64,000 nucleotides of DNA from Trichomonas vaginalis G3 (GCF_026262505.1 NC_067206.1:13574205-13638204); one strand, 5' to 3'. Positions 19,342-29,518 are shown, numbered from the stretch's first letter. Made by a program: numbers and translations. Notes: generated from the letters alone by a model not told the origin.

Positions 19342-19551
19342 ATGGCTGCAGGATTCTTTAAAAATTATGGGATAAAGTAAAAAGAGGAGCGCATAAAGTT
19401 TGGGAAACAATGAAGAAGGGAGCAAATTGGATATTTAAGAATAAAGAAGCAATTAGTGACGTTGCGAACAAATAGCACCTAATGTTCCGGTAAGAGAAGT
19501 TTTAAATAAGGAGCAAAAGTTTATCAAAGACTACAACCGATATTGAGATAA
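19342..19551 (+). pseudogene. Amphipathic peptide gene, MAAGFFKK type (broken)
   Basis: The counterpart of the 70-aa gene at 49010-49222. It shares its first ten residues with the next gene on the other strand (19572-19806). It has about three breaks. Confidence 0.65.
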
Positions 19552-19571
19552 AAATAATATTTATTTTTCCA

Positions 19572-19806
19572 CTACTTTCCTCCTATTTTATTAAGTATTC
19601 CTTCAGCAATTCCACCAACTGCGTTACCTGCTTGTGCTCCCATCGCTGGATTACCTGCTTTAGCACCTAATACTCCACCAATTATAGTTCCTGCCGTTTT
19701 CGCTACTGGTGCCAAAAAGTTTGCAATGGGTTTTATTATTTTCTGATGAACCCAACTTGCTGCTTTCTTAATTCCTTCCCAACTTTTTAAAGAATCCTGC
19801 CGCCAT
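19572..19806 (-). pseudogene. Amphipathic Gly/Ala-rich peptide, second MAAGFFKK gene
   Basis: Near-identical to the 78-aa B2 gene at 49243-49479, with about one break. It is a lysine-rich amphipathic N-terminus followed by a long Gly/Ala stretch like a membrane-inserting hairpin. It is convergent with 19342-19551. Confidence 0.65.
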
Positions 19807-19872
19807 TTCTGATTTAATATTAATTAAAAAATATATTTCATCACTTATATTCTAATTTTTATTTAATGATAA

Positions 19873-20252
19873 ATGAAACCAATATTAAAAATAAATGAAA
19901 CAGAGAGGAAGAAATAAATGAAAGTGAAGATGTTCAAAATAAAATAAACATTGTTAAACCCATTACTGAAACAAAAATTTTTTCATCTGTTGAAGAATTT
20001 AATGACTATTATGCTAATAATAAAAAATTATTTGAAGAATTGACAACATGTAAATTGAATAAAATGTTTAAAGTTGATGGATTCAAAATTTCAAAAATAA
20101 AAGGTGTTGTTAGTTTAAAATCTATTCCTCAATCAAGAATCACCTCATTAATGAAAATTGATGATTTAACAAAAAGAATAGAAGAGATTGAAGAAAGAAT
20201 GAATCAAATAATTGATTTCATAAATCATAACTCGTTGAGCCCGGGTCCTTAA
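19873..20252 (+). pseudogene. Family B coiled-coil protein (broken)
   Basis: The counterpart of the 126-aa gene at 49546-49926, with one or two breaks. The C-terminus is a clear coiled coil (LTKRIEEIEERMNQII). It ends in the hairpin zone shared with the convergent SSB-like gene. Confidence 0.6.
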
Positions 20253-20286
20253 AGCCCAAGGCACAAAGTGCCCAGGACTTAAAGTC
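20247..20286. terminator. Double hairpin between convergent genes
   Basis: Two stems lie where the coiled-coil gene and the SSB-like gene end face to face. One is AGGCAC-AAA-GTGCCC inside an outer GTCCT/AGGAC pair; the other is GGACT-TAA-AGTCC. The same structure is at 49920-49960. Bidirectional transcript ending or polyadenylation, as at palindromes in mimivirus, is the likeliest role (inference). Confidence 0.5.
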
Positions 20287-20758
20287 CATCACTGAGTTCA
20301 AGGTTATATTCATCAAATATTTCATTATTAAATGCAACTTCTGCTAGTTTATTTATTTTTTCAATACGATCATTTGAAAGTCTATCGTTTAATTTTTTCT
20401 GAAGTTTTTCATTTTCTAGTTCTGAAACTTTATTTGGATGATATGTAAATTCATGAAATTCTTTGGCCTCGGTTTTGATCATTAATTTACAAAGAACTTT
20501 AGTGGTTGGAATTCGTTTAAACCATTTATCCTTAATATTTGTTATAAATTCAATATCTGGAATTAATTCCCAAATTTTTGCATTTTCAATTAATTTATTA
20601 TCAAATGCAAAAGCAATGGGTTTAATATTATGTTTACCTTTATAATATAAACTTTCTACATAATCATCGAAATAAACATCTACTTGTTTAACATTTTCAA
20701 GAATTGGTGAAAGAGCATCCATTAATTGATTGACGGTTACGAATCTTGATCCACTCAT
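20279..20758 (-). CDS. SSB-like candidate, family B, 159 aa
   Basis: Unannotated protein with the start MSGSRFVTVNQLMDAL and a block QVDVYFDDY...IKPIAFAF. It matches in order the family A protein at 29556-29975 (FISVNKYMSGL, LNVYFYHF, PVKFAIVT). A conserved gene in two unrelated Polinton families is likely a core replication function. Small size and strand-rich first half suit a single-stranded DNA-binding protein, which is inference. The frame is whole here. The B2 copy is cut short by the element end. Confidence 0.6.
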   Translation of the reverse strand: MSGSRFVTVNQLMDALSPILENVKQVDVYFDDYVESLYYKGKHNIKPIAFAFDNKLIENAKIWELIPDIEFITNIKDKWFKRIPTTKVLCKLMIKTEAKEFHEFTYHPNKVSELENEKLQKKLNDRLSNDRIEKINKLAEVAFNNEIFDEYNLELSDGL

Positions 20759-20819
20759 TTTCTTACGAATTAAAAAAATAAATTATTCATAAGTTATATA
20801 TTAATTTAATAAATTATAT

Positions 20820-20891
20820 TAAAAAAAAAGGTAGTGGGGCCTCCAGGCACTTCGTGCCCTCTAGCCCCGAAGATGTTTAGTATAAATGAAG
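20820..20891. repeat. B1 right terminal inverted repeat
   Basis: A short A run, then GGTAGTGGGGCCTCCAGGCAC-TTC-GTGCC and CTCTAGCCCC, then GAAGATGTTTAGTATAAATG. It is the reverse complement of 7627-7689 with a few changes. No convincing identical target-site duplication is visible at either side. Confidence 0.7.
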
Positions 20892-20918
20892 TATAAAATG
20901 GTTTTTTTTGGGTATAGG

Positions 20919-20950
20919 GGGCTTCCCAGGGGCTGCGCCCCTTCTAGCCC
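20919..20950. repeat. Third hairpin of the B-end type, with swapped stem
   Basis: Reads, on the other strand, GGGCTAGAAGGGGC-GCA-GCCCCTGGGAAGCCC. The frame GGGCTAGAAGG...CCT..AAGCCC equals the B terminal hairpin, but the inner stem is AGGGGC/GCCCCT instead of AGGCAC/GTGCCT. Both arms are changed together. The A2 copy is at 50274-50304. Confidence 0.6.
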
Positions 20951-21010
20951 ATAAAATTTTTGAAAGTCGTTGCTGTTGACTTTTTGGTAGAGCACTCAAA
21001 ATAGTATAAC

Positions 21011-21294
21011 TTTGTCCGGACAAGTAAGGGTCTATCGTCGCTACAGGAAAAGTTACGGGCGTTCCAAGGAAGTATACTTTGAGAGACTCTTTAGAAACTT
21101 TAGACGTTTTACATAACCATCCATGCTTTTACTTTACATCCGATAAAAGTGGTTTGGAAACCGTTATGAGATGGTTAGAGGACATACATGACTATGAGTT
21201 TAGATATGACAAGATAGAATATGAGAGAGGTCCTATAAACCGGAGAAAGTGTCATATAAACATCTGTCAAAAGCCTCTTTTTTACTTCACTTAA
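21011..21294 (+). pseudogene. Inverted methyltransferase fragment with basic leader
   Basis: From about 21079 to 21258 it repeats the later part of the D12 methyltransferase gene (TSDKSGLETVMRWLEDIHDY) in inverted orientation relative to 6700-7518. Before it is a short Arg/Tyr-rich leader unrelated to the methyltransferase. The catalytic motif is not included. The A2 counterpart is at 50367-50648. Confidence 0.6.
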
Positions 21295-21295
21295 A

Positions 21296-24200
21296 ATGCC
21301 ACGTAAGCTACGTAAGAATATACGTAAGAGGAAGAGAGCATTGAAACATCCAATAGTAAAACTGACACCACAACAACAGTTGCAACAACAAATAATGAAT
21401 GACCCCACTATGTTGCAACAAATGTCAAGCAATCCTATGCTTTTAAACCGAGTTGTTGGTGCACAGAGTGGAGGTTTAAGAGCGGCACTTTTAGCGAAAT
21501 ATGGCAGGCTATGGTGGAGCTGCAGACGGAACAGCCTAAACCCTCAAAGTCAAATGAATTGAGTTCACTCAAAAATCAAATATCAGATGTCAAAAAGTCA
21601 AACATAGACATACAGAAGCAAATAAGTGAAAACGAAAAGAAACTAGAATATGACAGACACACAAAGAAACTCAATGAGTTAAACGTAGAGAAAAAGAAGA
21701 AAGAAGAACAACTGAAAGAACTAAGTACAGAGGAATATGCGAAAAAAGTGTCAGAAAAAGCAGCAGAAGTAGAAAAATGGAACAAGATGTTGTAAATTTG
21801 AAAAACCATACTACTCAATATAAAGTACTGAAAGATGAAGAGATAAAACAAAAAGCCCTGAAGACATATATGGATAGCGATGAGTATAAAAAAGAAGTTG
21901 AAGCAAATGTAAAGGCAGAAAAACTTTTACAGTTGCAAAACCAAACCGTACAGTATGAAAACTTAGCACAAGAAAGTAAAAATAACGACGCAGCCATGCA
22001 AAAGGCAATGAAAAGCGCAGAATATATAAAAGCTAACAATGACTGGTTAGATGCCCAAGCCAACGCCAAAGCAGCCCAACTTATAGGGTCAATAAGGACA
22101 AAAATACAAGCGGATGAAGACAGTTCAAAGATAAGCTTTAACAAATGCTGACTTTAAGAACGCCTTCGAAGCTCTTCATAGTAAGGTGAAACAAGTGAAC
22201 GACTTCTCATCTGGAAAGAAACTGAAGTCTGAAGGTTTCGACAAAGAGTTAAAAGAAGTAGCACAAAATATGACGAAAATAACAGATGCAGCAACGAGAC
22301 AGGCAGTTCAAAGTGCCTATGACGCCGTTAGAGCAACTGTTGTGGAAAGTCAAGAAAAAGAGTTACAACAGACCAAAACAGACCTAGTAAATGCTTTCTT
22401 AAGAACGAAAAGTCAGGTAGGACACTATGCTGCAGATGGAACATATGTGCCAGCTGGTGGAACTTATATACCAGCTGGTGGAACTTATATACTAGCTAGT
22501 GGAACCTATATACCACCAAACCCTCCAAGAGAAGCACCTGCACCAGGACTACCTAAAACATTTACATCGTCACATGGACACAGACACAGGCATGCACCAA
22601 AACCAACACAACAACCAACAGTTCAAAACCCAGCACAGCAACTACCTCCACAACAACAACCACAACCAGCACAGCAACCAACAGTTCAAAACCCTGCACA
22701 ACAACAACCACAAACAGAGCAAGGACATAAAAGAAGTAGAGAACAAGGAAACCAAGATTTCTTAAAAATGCTTAAGGAAGAATATGGTTACCCAGCTACT
22801 CTTGACTTTAGTGACAGATATAAAGAAGCTATTAGAAAGTTCAAGGAAGGAAATACTGACCCGAACCTATTTAGCTTTATGGCTCAGCACCAAATGGGAT
22901 ATAATTTCAAACCTGGAAAATACAAGCTCGCTAAGGGATATGATTTAATAGCATATCATCCAAATGACATGAACGAATTTACTCCGAGATATTTGGTGTC
23001 AGAGCTAAATGACAATTCAACTCTCTTCATGAAACGCGTAAAAAATAGAGACGGAACGAAAGAAGAAAGGTTTATGAGTCCGGATGACTTAGATAGGGAA
23101 CTTGTTAAAAACGGTCTCGGAATATATGAAATGCCAGCAGATGAGGTACAAGAAACTCCACAGGAAGAAGTTCAGATACAACCAGACATGGAAGAAATAG
23201 TTCAGCAACAACAGCTAGAAGAGCCTGAAGGAAACGAACAAGTCCCTCCTTTGGAAACTAACTTCACAGAACTAGATGAAGATTTGGAACAGCCGAAAAA
23301 TCTTGACCCTCAACAAGAGTATGAGGTGAATATGGAATCTTTCCAAGAGTCTAAAAAAAATTCGGCTGACATAGTAGAAGAATATCGAAAAATTTTCACC
23401 GACATACAAAAGACTCCAACACCAGATGAAAATATTCAGCATAGAATGGAAGTACTGAAAGAAAATGTACACAAATACAACAACCCTTTTTACTTACGAC
23501 CATATAACGTTCAATCTTTGGCTGAACTCGGTGAAAATAAAAGGTTAAATTTCGACAAAACATATAGAAATGAAACATTGTTTAAAGTTCATTCAGAACC
23601 TAACCAATATGGAAACAAACCTACTTTTGTTTCTGCAGACTATGGAACTACAATGAGATGGGGTCATAAAGCTAACCCGGATAGTGGTTCATAAACTTAC
23701 AACCACAATTCCAAGAAGTTGTAGACGCAATGGAAGTCAATGGTGAACCAGATATAGCTGGTATTTTCAGCGCGGCTTTAATGCCATTGAAGAGATATGA
23801 AACATGCAGATATTTTGGACCAGTATGAAATGAACATGGCTGAAGGAAATATAACACCTGACGTTCTAAAACATTTATCTCAAAGAACTACACAGAACCA
23901 TAGAGATGGTATATTTGGTGAAGAGTTTAGAAAGAGAGTTAGGGAGAGAGAAGGAAGAGAACCTATTGTACATGACCTTGCAAACGAAAGTTTACAAAAT
24001 GTCATAAAAACTTACTTTGCAGACAATGAACCGAGAAGGGATGAATATTTAAGAAAACTCAAATGGACAGTACCAAATGAAATTTAGTATTGAAAAACAT
24101 GTTCCTTGACAAAATAAAACCAACTACAGAAATAAATGACGCAAGCCTGAAACGTTGGTAAAAGCTTCCCATTCACAAAAGATATTGTTGGTAACATGGA

Positions 24201-24638
24201 AAGAAAACCAGAATGGCTACAAAAACATATATTTGGAAACGAGCTTATTCCATATGGACAAGCTCTGTTTGAAGAGCTTGAACCGGAAACTCAGGAAAGA
24301 GTCATGCAAACAATACGCGAAGACTCAAATACAAACTATGACAAACTCTTTCTAGGATATAGGTTACCTGAGATGGCGACCAGAGCCCAAAGGCAAAAAG
24401 GACATGGGAAATTTACAACATACTAGGTGAACATGAGGCAAAGATGCAACAACTTGAAGCAGAGGGCAAGTTACCAAAAGCGACACCAAAGAAGAAGAGA
24501 AGAGTAGAACAAAGTGAAAGTAGTGAAGAAGTAACTTCATCTAGTGAAAGTAGTGGCAATGAAGGAAAAAGAAGAGTTAAAAACTCAGCCAGGAAGAAAG
24601 TAAAGCTTGGTCCACGTGGGTTCTATTATGATATATAA
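21296..24638 (+). pseudogene. Very long coiled-coil protein with NLS, A1 (broken)
   Basis: The counterpart of 50650-53897, broken, with about seven breaks. It has a basic head (MPRKLRKNIRKRKRAL), Gln-rich and long coiled-coil regions, a GGTYIPA repeat (one unit more than in A2), Pro/Gln repeats, an acidic middle and a helical C-terminal third. Near the end are PKKKRRVEQ and Ser/Glu runs. The start follows the upstream fragment by one base. Confidence 0.75.
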
Positions 24639-24671
24639 ATCCAACTATTCTATATTTTTACCCATATGAAA

Positions 24672-26277
24672 ATGTACGCCGCTCAGAATATAACGCCAAC
24701 AGTTTTGGATGCATGAATGGAAATGTTTCCGAATGGTATAACGAATGCGACAATGCCATTAGAAGGTCAGAAATAGTTCCTGGAACTTACGAATATACAA
24801 CTGCTGTTTCTTATGGAAACGTAGGTGAGTTTGGAGAAGGTTCTTCAACAACAGTAGATATTGCTTGCGACAGGTTCATATAATTTCTATTGACAACTCA
24901 TTCTTATACGTGGAACAAGACATTGAAATAAAACCTTCTGCCAAGTTGTCTGACAAGAAAGGTTGCAATGGAATTTTCTATGTCGGATACCAATATGCTC
25001 CAGAAGTTTTCATGGGATATAAGATATATTCTAACTCCGACTTAGTTCAAACAGTAACATGGGCAAACTATGAATGGTTCGCTTTGAGAAACTCAGTACA
25101 ACCACAAGCTAGAGAACAAACAGACCAGTATGCCACCATTGAGAAAATAAGAAGACTTGACCCTAACGTTCAGGAGTTTATGTTAACCTTTCTGGACAAA
25201 CTGCAGCAGCAGTAACCAAAGTAAAACTGAAACTTAGAGTTCCTTTGTCATCTTTCCTCATCTTCAGGTTTTTAAGATACTTGCCAAAACTGGGCAGGAA
25301 AAATTTCTATCGAACTTACTCCAAGCAAAAAATAACTTAGTCATTGCACCAACGCAAGACCCATTCACTCTTACAGACGTAAAGGGAGCAAATCAAACGT
25401 CATTCGCCGAATTTTGCAAAGACAAAGTTGACTTAGACTTTGGTTTCTCAAACTTCAACACTGAAGTAAACTATTATTTCAATGCTGCTGGAACTGCTTG
25501 GGACCCAGTTAAGTTCACATGCGAAAATTTGAATGCAAGAGAATAGAAAGCAGACTTGCAGTCTATATGTTGGACCCAGATATTTCAAATGCTTTAGCTG
25601 CCAAATATATTGCAGTTCCACTTATGTTCCCTATACACCAAATATCTGTCAAAGACTTTGCAGGTGAAGTTGGAAACCAAAGTGCTGACCCAGGTGCAAG
25701 AACGGATATTGCTTTAACAACTGCAATGAAACATGCAGATACTATGTTTGTACTGTTCAGACGAACTATAAATGACTATTCTTGTTTCTACAACCCTGGT
25801 ATTAAATATCATATAAACATAGATGGCAAATATTATCCAAGAGAAGAATATTCTACAGTTGAGGATATGAGGTCATACAACTTGACATTAGATGCTATGA
25901 ACTTTAACAACAACTTCACAACAACCATTAACCCTGAAATGCAAAGTTCTATTATGCCATATGTGAAAGTATGGACTCATACAGGAGGTCAAAAAACTCA
26001 ATATACAAATGGAGACCGTTCAAACTTTTGGCTTGGCATTCCATTTGCTGACTCAGAAGACTTTATGGGTGGTATTTCAAACTGTTGGTACAGTTCAAAT
26101 ACAATATACTGGTGACAGAGACGGTCCAGATAATTGAAAGCAAAGAAGTTTACAAAACCAATAGCACTTTTCACGGAAGATGCTCTTTTGAAGATTCGTT
26201 CGATGAAACCTGCTGGGGCTCCTCAGGTTGGCATAACGACAGCTTCCATCGAGCAGATTTTGGCAGCAGGTCAGTAA
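24672..26277 (+). pseudogene. Major capsid protein, family A, A1 (broken)
   Basis: About 535 codons in size. It has strand-rich blocks such as YEYTTAVSYGNVGEFGEGSS, LFRRTINDYSCFYNP and AVPLMFPIHQISVKDF. Size, composition and position (upstream of small virion genes, with a penton-like gene nearby) fit the double-jelly-roll capsid protein. The end ASIEQILAAGQ overlaps the convergent small gene. It has about seven breaks. Confidence 0.7.
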
Positions 26278-26590
26278 GTTGTTCTTTGACACTTTTCTCA
26301 CCGTCAAATATTGACAGTACGCCAGTTTTGACATAAAATTGTATTATAAACTTTCCTTTAGAAATATCTGTAAGTTTTGAAGTTATATTTTTGTCTGCTT
26401 CAAGAACTTTCACCATTTCAGTTATACCAACTTTCTTTGCTTTATGAAAATATTTTGGTTCAGCAAAGACTGCTATTCTATAACATTTACCATTGTTTGT
26501 ATAAAGAACTATTCTGTCAATGTATTTGTATTGTTTGTGTGTGTAAACTTTGTTCTGCTTCAATTCGAAGAGATACTCGAATACGTCCAT
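26171..26590 (-). CDS. Small leftward protein, 139 aa, overlapping the capsid gene end
   Basis: MDVFEYLFELKQNKVYTHKQ start, with a strand-helix pattern over the first 105 residues (RIVLYTNNGKCYRIAVFAEP, KGKFIIQFYVKTGVLSIFDG). The last 35 residues run antisense through the end of the capsid gene and differ in A2 (121 aa). The real end may therefore be near residue 105. Function unknown. It diverges from the 178-aa gene with an 18-bp spacer. Confidence 0.6.
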   Translation of the reverse strand: MDVFEYLFELKQNKVYTHKQYKYIDRIVLYTNNGKCYRIAVFAEPKYFHKAKKVGITEMVKVLEADKNITSKLTDISKGKFIIQFYVKTGVLSIFDGEKSVKEQLTDLLPKSARWKLSLCQPEEPQQVSSNESSKEHLP

Positions 26591-26608
26591 CTTTTTATTC
26601 TAAGTAAA
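26591..26608. promoter_or_regulatory. 18-bp divergent start spacer
   Basis: CTTTTTATTCTAAGTAAA separates the start codons of the leftward 139-aa and rightward 178-aa genes. It follows the TTTTATnnTAnnTAAA pattern of the other divergent spacers. Confidence 0.55.
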
Positions 26609-27189
26609 ATGTCATTTCCGAAAAATAGAAGCGTAAGTGTTTCAAAAGTTTAATGGCAGTGGCAGATGTGAAGTTAAATTCACCAACTCAAACAAACAGT
26701 CAAAGTGTTATTGTCAATGTCAAAGAAAGAGATGTTGAAGTGGGGAAACCATACGAAGACCAAGATGGTATAACAATAGTTCCTGTAAAAGAACAACCAA
26801 CATATCCTGAAGTTAGCAGAGACTTAAGTTCTGTTGCAGATATTCGAAACGACTACCAACAACTGAAAGACAAACTTCAAACTCAGGAGAAGATTTGTCA
26901 AGCTTTAGGTATAATGTTAAACTTGGTCGAACACAACCCTGTAAAAGTGAACTCATATGTCATTGCACCTCATGAAGTTTTGAAAGAACTATTGAAACTT
27001 TTGACAGAGGCAGACGATATAAACATCAAAGAAATAGAACCCGACGTTAGTTGCTGTGGTGTTTCATATAATGTCATTGAAAAGATATACGTTATGAAAG
27101 GAGGTGAAACGTTGAACTTAAAGTATAGTTTCCCAGACGTCATAAAAATATTTGACGACCACAACATTTCATTAAAATTTATTTGCTAA
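26609..27189 (+). CDS. Family A protein, about 178-190 aa, unknown function
   Basis: The main open frame runs from 26653 (MAVADVKLNSPTQ) to the stop at 27189. The A2 copy starts at the ATG just after the divergent spacer, and the same ATG exists here at 26609. There is a Val/Glu-rich N-terminal half, a helical middle (DYQQLKDKLQTQEKICQAL) and a C-terminal part with CCGVSYNVIEKIYVMKGGE. It is a member of the rightward run between capsid and penton-like genes. It looks nearly whole. Confidence 0.6.
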
Positions 27190-27195
27190 GTAAAA

Positions 27196-27426
27196 ATGTC
27201 AAAACTTCTTGAAAGATGTTTGAAGAAAAATAATATAGACTTTATTTCATGTAAAGGACTTTACACACTTTTGAACGATATGAAAGACCCTGTTTTGTTT
27301 GTTCGTGTAGACAAAGGAAAGTTCTATGTCTTTACAAAATATTTGAACTTCTTAGACAGAGAACTTCAAGAAACGCCATGTGAAAGTTTAGATGAAGTTC
27401 TTCTCCACTTTCAGAAAAACTTTTAA
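27196..27426 (+). CDS. Small protein, 76 aa
   Basis: MSKLLERCLKKNNIDFISCK start, with a compact alpha/beta pattern (VLFVRVDKGKFYVFTKYL). It is six bases after the previous stop, with the GTAAAAATG start motif. A2 has no recognisable counterpart at the same place, so its gene content differs. Function unknown. Confidence 0.6.
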   Translation: MSKLLERCLKKNNIDFISCKGLYTLLNDMKDPVLFVRVDKGKFYVFTKYLNFLDRELQETPCESLDEVLLHFQKNF

Positions 27427-27436
27427 ATATATGTAA

Positions 27437-28252
27437 ATGGCAGAAGACATAGTGGTTTATACTATTACGACTAAAAACCCTGAGTCATATAATTCTATAA
27501 CAACAAACTTACAAAGTCCTCAAGGACGATATTGTAAACTAACTTTAAACACAATGACGACTAAAGCTTGTTTTGCTCTTTTGACACCAGAAGATTTTAT
27601 TGTTGTGAATGGTAAAAAATACTCCTTTGAAGATACTTACTCAGATATACCACCAACAGGTTTTGTTGACTTATTTAATACTTTAAGGACGAGTGTAACA
27701 TGTGCTGCAACTAGAGCAGGTTTCATTATGTTTGGATGTCCGACTGAGTTTACTATAAACAATATGAGCTATAATACAAAACTTATATCTGGTTTTTACT
27801 ACCAACAGTTTCCTATAACAGGAAAAGGTGTCATACAAGGAATGTCTATTCCATTGACTTTAAGTACACCTATTTTATATATTGTTTCAAACTTAGGTTC
27901 AAAGTGTTATTCGAATGTCGACAGAAACTACTATGACCAAAAGATACTTATGCGTATAAATAACACATTCTCTGCTGGTTTGCCTATTGTTCATTCGAAT
28001 GCAGAGTTTTCAGCTTTAGTAAACTCAAACACTTTAGCAAACATAAACTTAACCTTAGTTGACGCAAACTTTGTTCCTGTAAAACTTTTATGTCCTATGT
28101 ATTTGTCAATGACGGCAGAAAGTTTCGAATTGGAAGATGCAACTGGTGAAAGTATTGTATTACAAGAACAACTTCAACAACAAATAGCTCAAGAACAACA
28201 AATGCAACAAATAGCTCAAGAACAACAAATGCAACAAATAGCTCAAGAATAA
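27437..28252 (+). CDS. Penton-like minor capsid candidate, 271 aa
   Basis: The first 240 residues are strand-rich with few charges. The end of the folded part, NINLTLVDANFVPVKLLCP, resembles the last strands of single-jelly-roll penton proteins of Polinton-like viruses. The tail is a Gln-rich repeat (QQIAQEQQM, three units; A2 has fewer). Size and place near the capsid gene fit a pentamer at capsid vertices. No sequence search was possible. The frame is whole in A1. Confidence 0.6.
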   Translation: MAEDIVVYTITTKNPESYNSITTNLQSPQGRYCKLTLNTMTTKACFALLTPEDFIVVNGKKYSFEDTYSDIPPTGFVDLFNTLRTSVTCAATRAGFIMFGCPTEFTINNMSYNTKLISGFYYQQFPITGKGVIQGMSIPLTLSTPILYIVSNLGSKCYSNVDRNYYDQKILMRINNTFSAGLPIVHSNAEFSALVNSNTLANINLTLVDANFVPVKLLCPMYLSMTAESFELEDATGESIVLQEQLQQQIAQEQQMQQIAQEQQMQQIAQE

Positions 28253-28282
28253 AAAAAAATATTTTTTTTTATTTTTATAAAA
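28253..28282 (+). promoter_or_regulatory. A/T-run spacer before the helicase
   Basis: An A run, ATATT, a T run and TTTTATAAAA directly before the helicase ATG. The A-run/ATATTTTTTT arrangement recurs before the SSB-like gene (29519-29555) and the KilA-N and 304-aa genes. It is absent from the short spacers of structural genes. It is a likely separate promoter class. Confidence 0.45.
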
Positions 28283-29518
28283 ATGTACAGAATAGATGTT
28301 TCAGATTTTTATGACTTCCAAACATTCAGAAATATGTGTCCATTTCGAGACTATAACAAAGCAGTCGAGAATTTGAAACGTTTAGTCATTTATGTCGACT
28401 CTGCCCCAGAATGTTATGTTATGAAAGAATGGGATGTTGTCTTTAACAAACCAAGAGCAACAATAGTTTCAGAACAAGAATGTAAACAGAAACTTAAGAA
28501 AATAAAAGTCGTACAAGTTGGCATGAAGATGTTAGATGCTTGGGATATCTTATTGTCAAAACTTGAAGATTTTTCAGTTCGTGGTATAAAGTTTTATACA
28601 CCTTCTCCAAACTTCTATTCTATCTTCACTGGATATAAATACGAACAAGTAGAATGGAAAGAAAATATTATAGAAGCTTGGTTAGACCATGTCAAAGAAA
28701 TTATATGCAATGGAAACGAAAGAGTCTATGAGTATATCTTATGTTGGTTTGCAAACATCTTACAACATCCAAGTGCTAAAAATGAAACTGCTCTCATTAT
28801 AATTGGAAAACAAGGAACAGGTAAGAACACTTTCTTTACAGATATTTTGTGCAAACTGTTAGAAGGTTATTCGAACCCGAATATGACAAACTTAGAAAAC
28901 ATCTGCGGTAAATTTAACTCTTCAATAGAGAATATGAAACTTATAGTATGTAACGAACTTCAAAGTATAGATACAACAAAAATTTTGAACTCAGATGCTT
29001 TGAAGAGTCTTATAACAGACAAAGTTGGAGTTGTTGAAAGAAAGTATAAAGACCAAAGAGTTTGTGAAAATGTTGCAAATTTCATTATGGTTTCAAACAA
29101 TGCTGTTCCGATGAAGTTAGAAAGTTCTGACAGAAGATATGTAGTTGTCAGAACGTCAGATTCTCATATGCAAGATACAGAATATTTTGACGACTTAGCA
29201 GAAACTTTGACACCTGAGTTTTACAACCACTTGTTCTCATATTTCATGACATTAGATATTTCTAAGTTCAATCCAAGACAAATTCCACATACAGAAGAGA
29301 GACAAACATTGTTAGAAGCAAACAAGAGTGTATATGAACTGTTCATAGATGAAACTGACTTTGAGTGTTTAGATGAAAGGTCATTGTACGATTCGTATAA
29401 ACAATATTGTCAAGAATATGGTTATATGACAGCGTCTAAACGAACATTCTTGGCAAATGTCAAAAGTCTTTTAGACGTACAGAATGGTGTATATACAAAG
29501 AAAAATTTTTCTGAGTAA
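28283..29518 (+). CDS. Superfamily 3 helicase (D5-like C-terminal type)
   Basis: A 411-aa replication helicase. Walker A is IIIGKQGTGKNTFF (residues 172-185). Walker B is MKLIVCNEL (218-226). Motif C is FIMVSNN (267-273), followed by the arginine-finger region SSDRRYVVVR (281-290). Residues 1-160 form an N-terminal domain without a visible primase motif. A C-terminal helical domain (CLDERSLYDSYKQYCQEYG) resembles the winged-helix tail of D5-like proteins. It is expected to unwind element DNA ahead of PolB. The frame is whole in A1 and badly broken in A2. Confidence 0.88.
   Translation: MYRIDVSDFYDFQTFRNMCPFRDYNKAVENLKRLVIYVDSAPECYVMKEWDVVFNKPRATIVSEQECKQKLKKIKVVQVGMKMLDAWDILLSKLEDFSVRGIKFYTPSPNFYSIFTGYKYEQVEWKENIIEAWLDHVKEIICNGNERVYEYILCWFANILQHPSAKNETALIIIGKQGTGKNTFFTDILCKLLEGYSNPNMTNLENICGKFNSSIENMKLIVCNELQSIDTTKILNSDALKSLITDKVGVVERKYKDQRVCENVANFIMVSNNAVPMKLESSDRRYVVVRTSDSHMQDTEYFDDLAETLTPEFYNHLFSYFMTLDISKFNPRQIPHTEERQTLLEANKSVYELFIDETDFECLDERSLYDSYKQYCQEYGYMTASKRTFLANVKSLLDVQNGVYTKKNFSE

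Larger units (their letters stand above)
7627..20891. mobile_element. Family B Polinton-like element B1, inserted in A1
   Basis: A second, unrelated virus-like element of about 13.2 kb, AT-richer than its surroundings. It is bounded by inverted repeats (7627-7689 and 20830-20891) that include a hairpin. Parts from left to right: PolB, an unknown gene, integrase, small genes, two fibre genes, unknown/penton-like genes, packaging ATPase, capsid protein, two amphipathic peptides, a coiled-coil protein and an SSB-like protein. It is broken, with about 25 or more breaks, and only some genes look whole. It is very close to B2 where they overlap. Confidence 0.82.
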
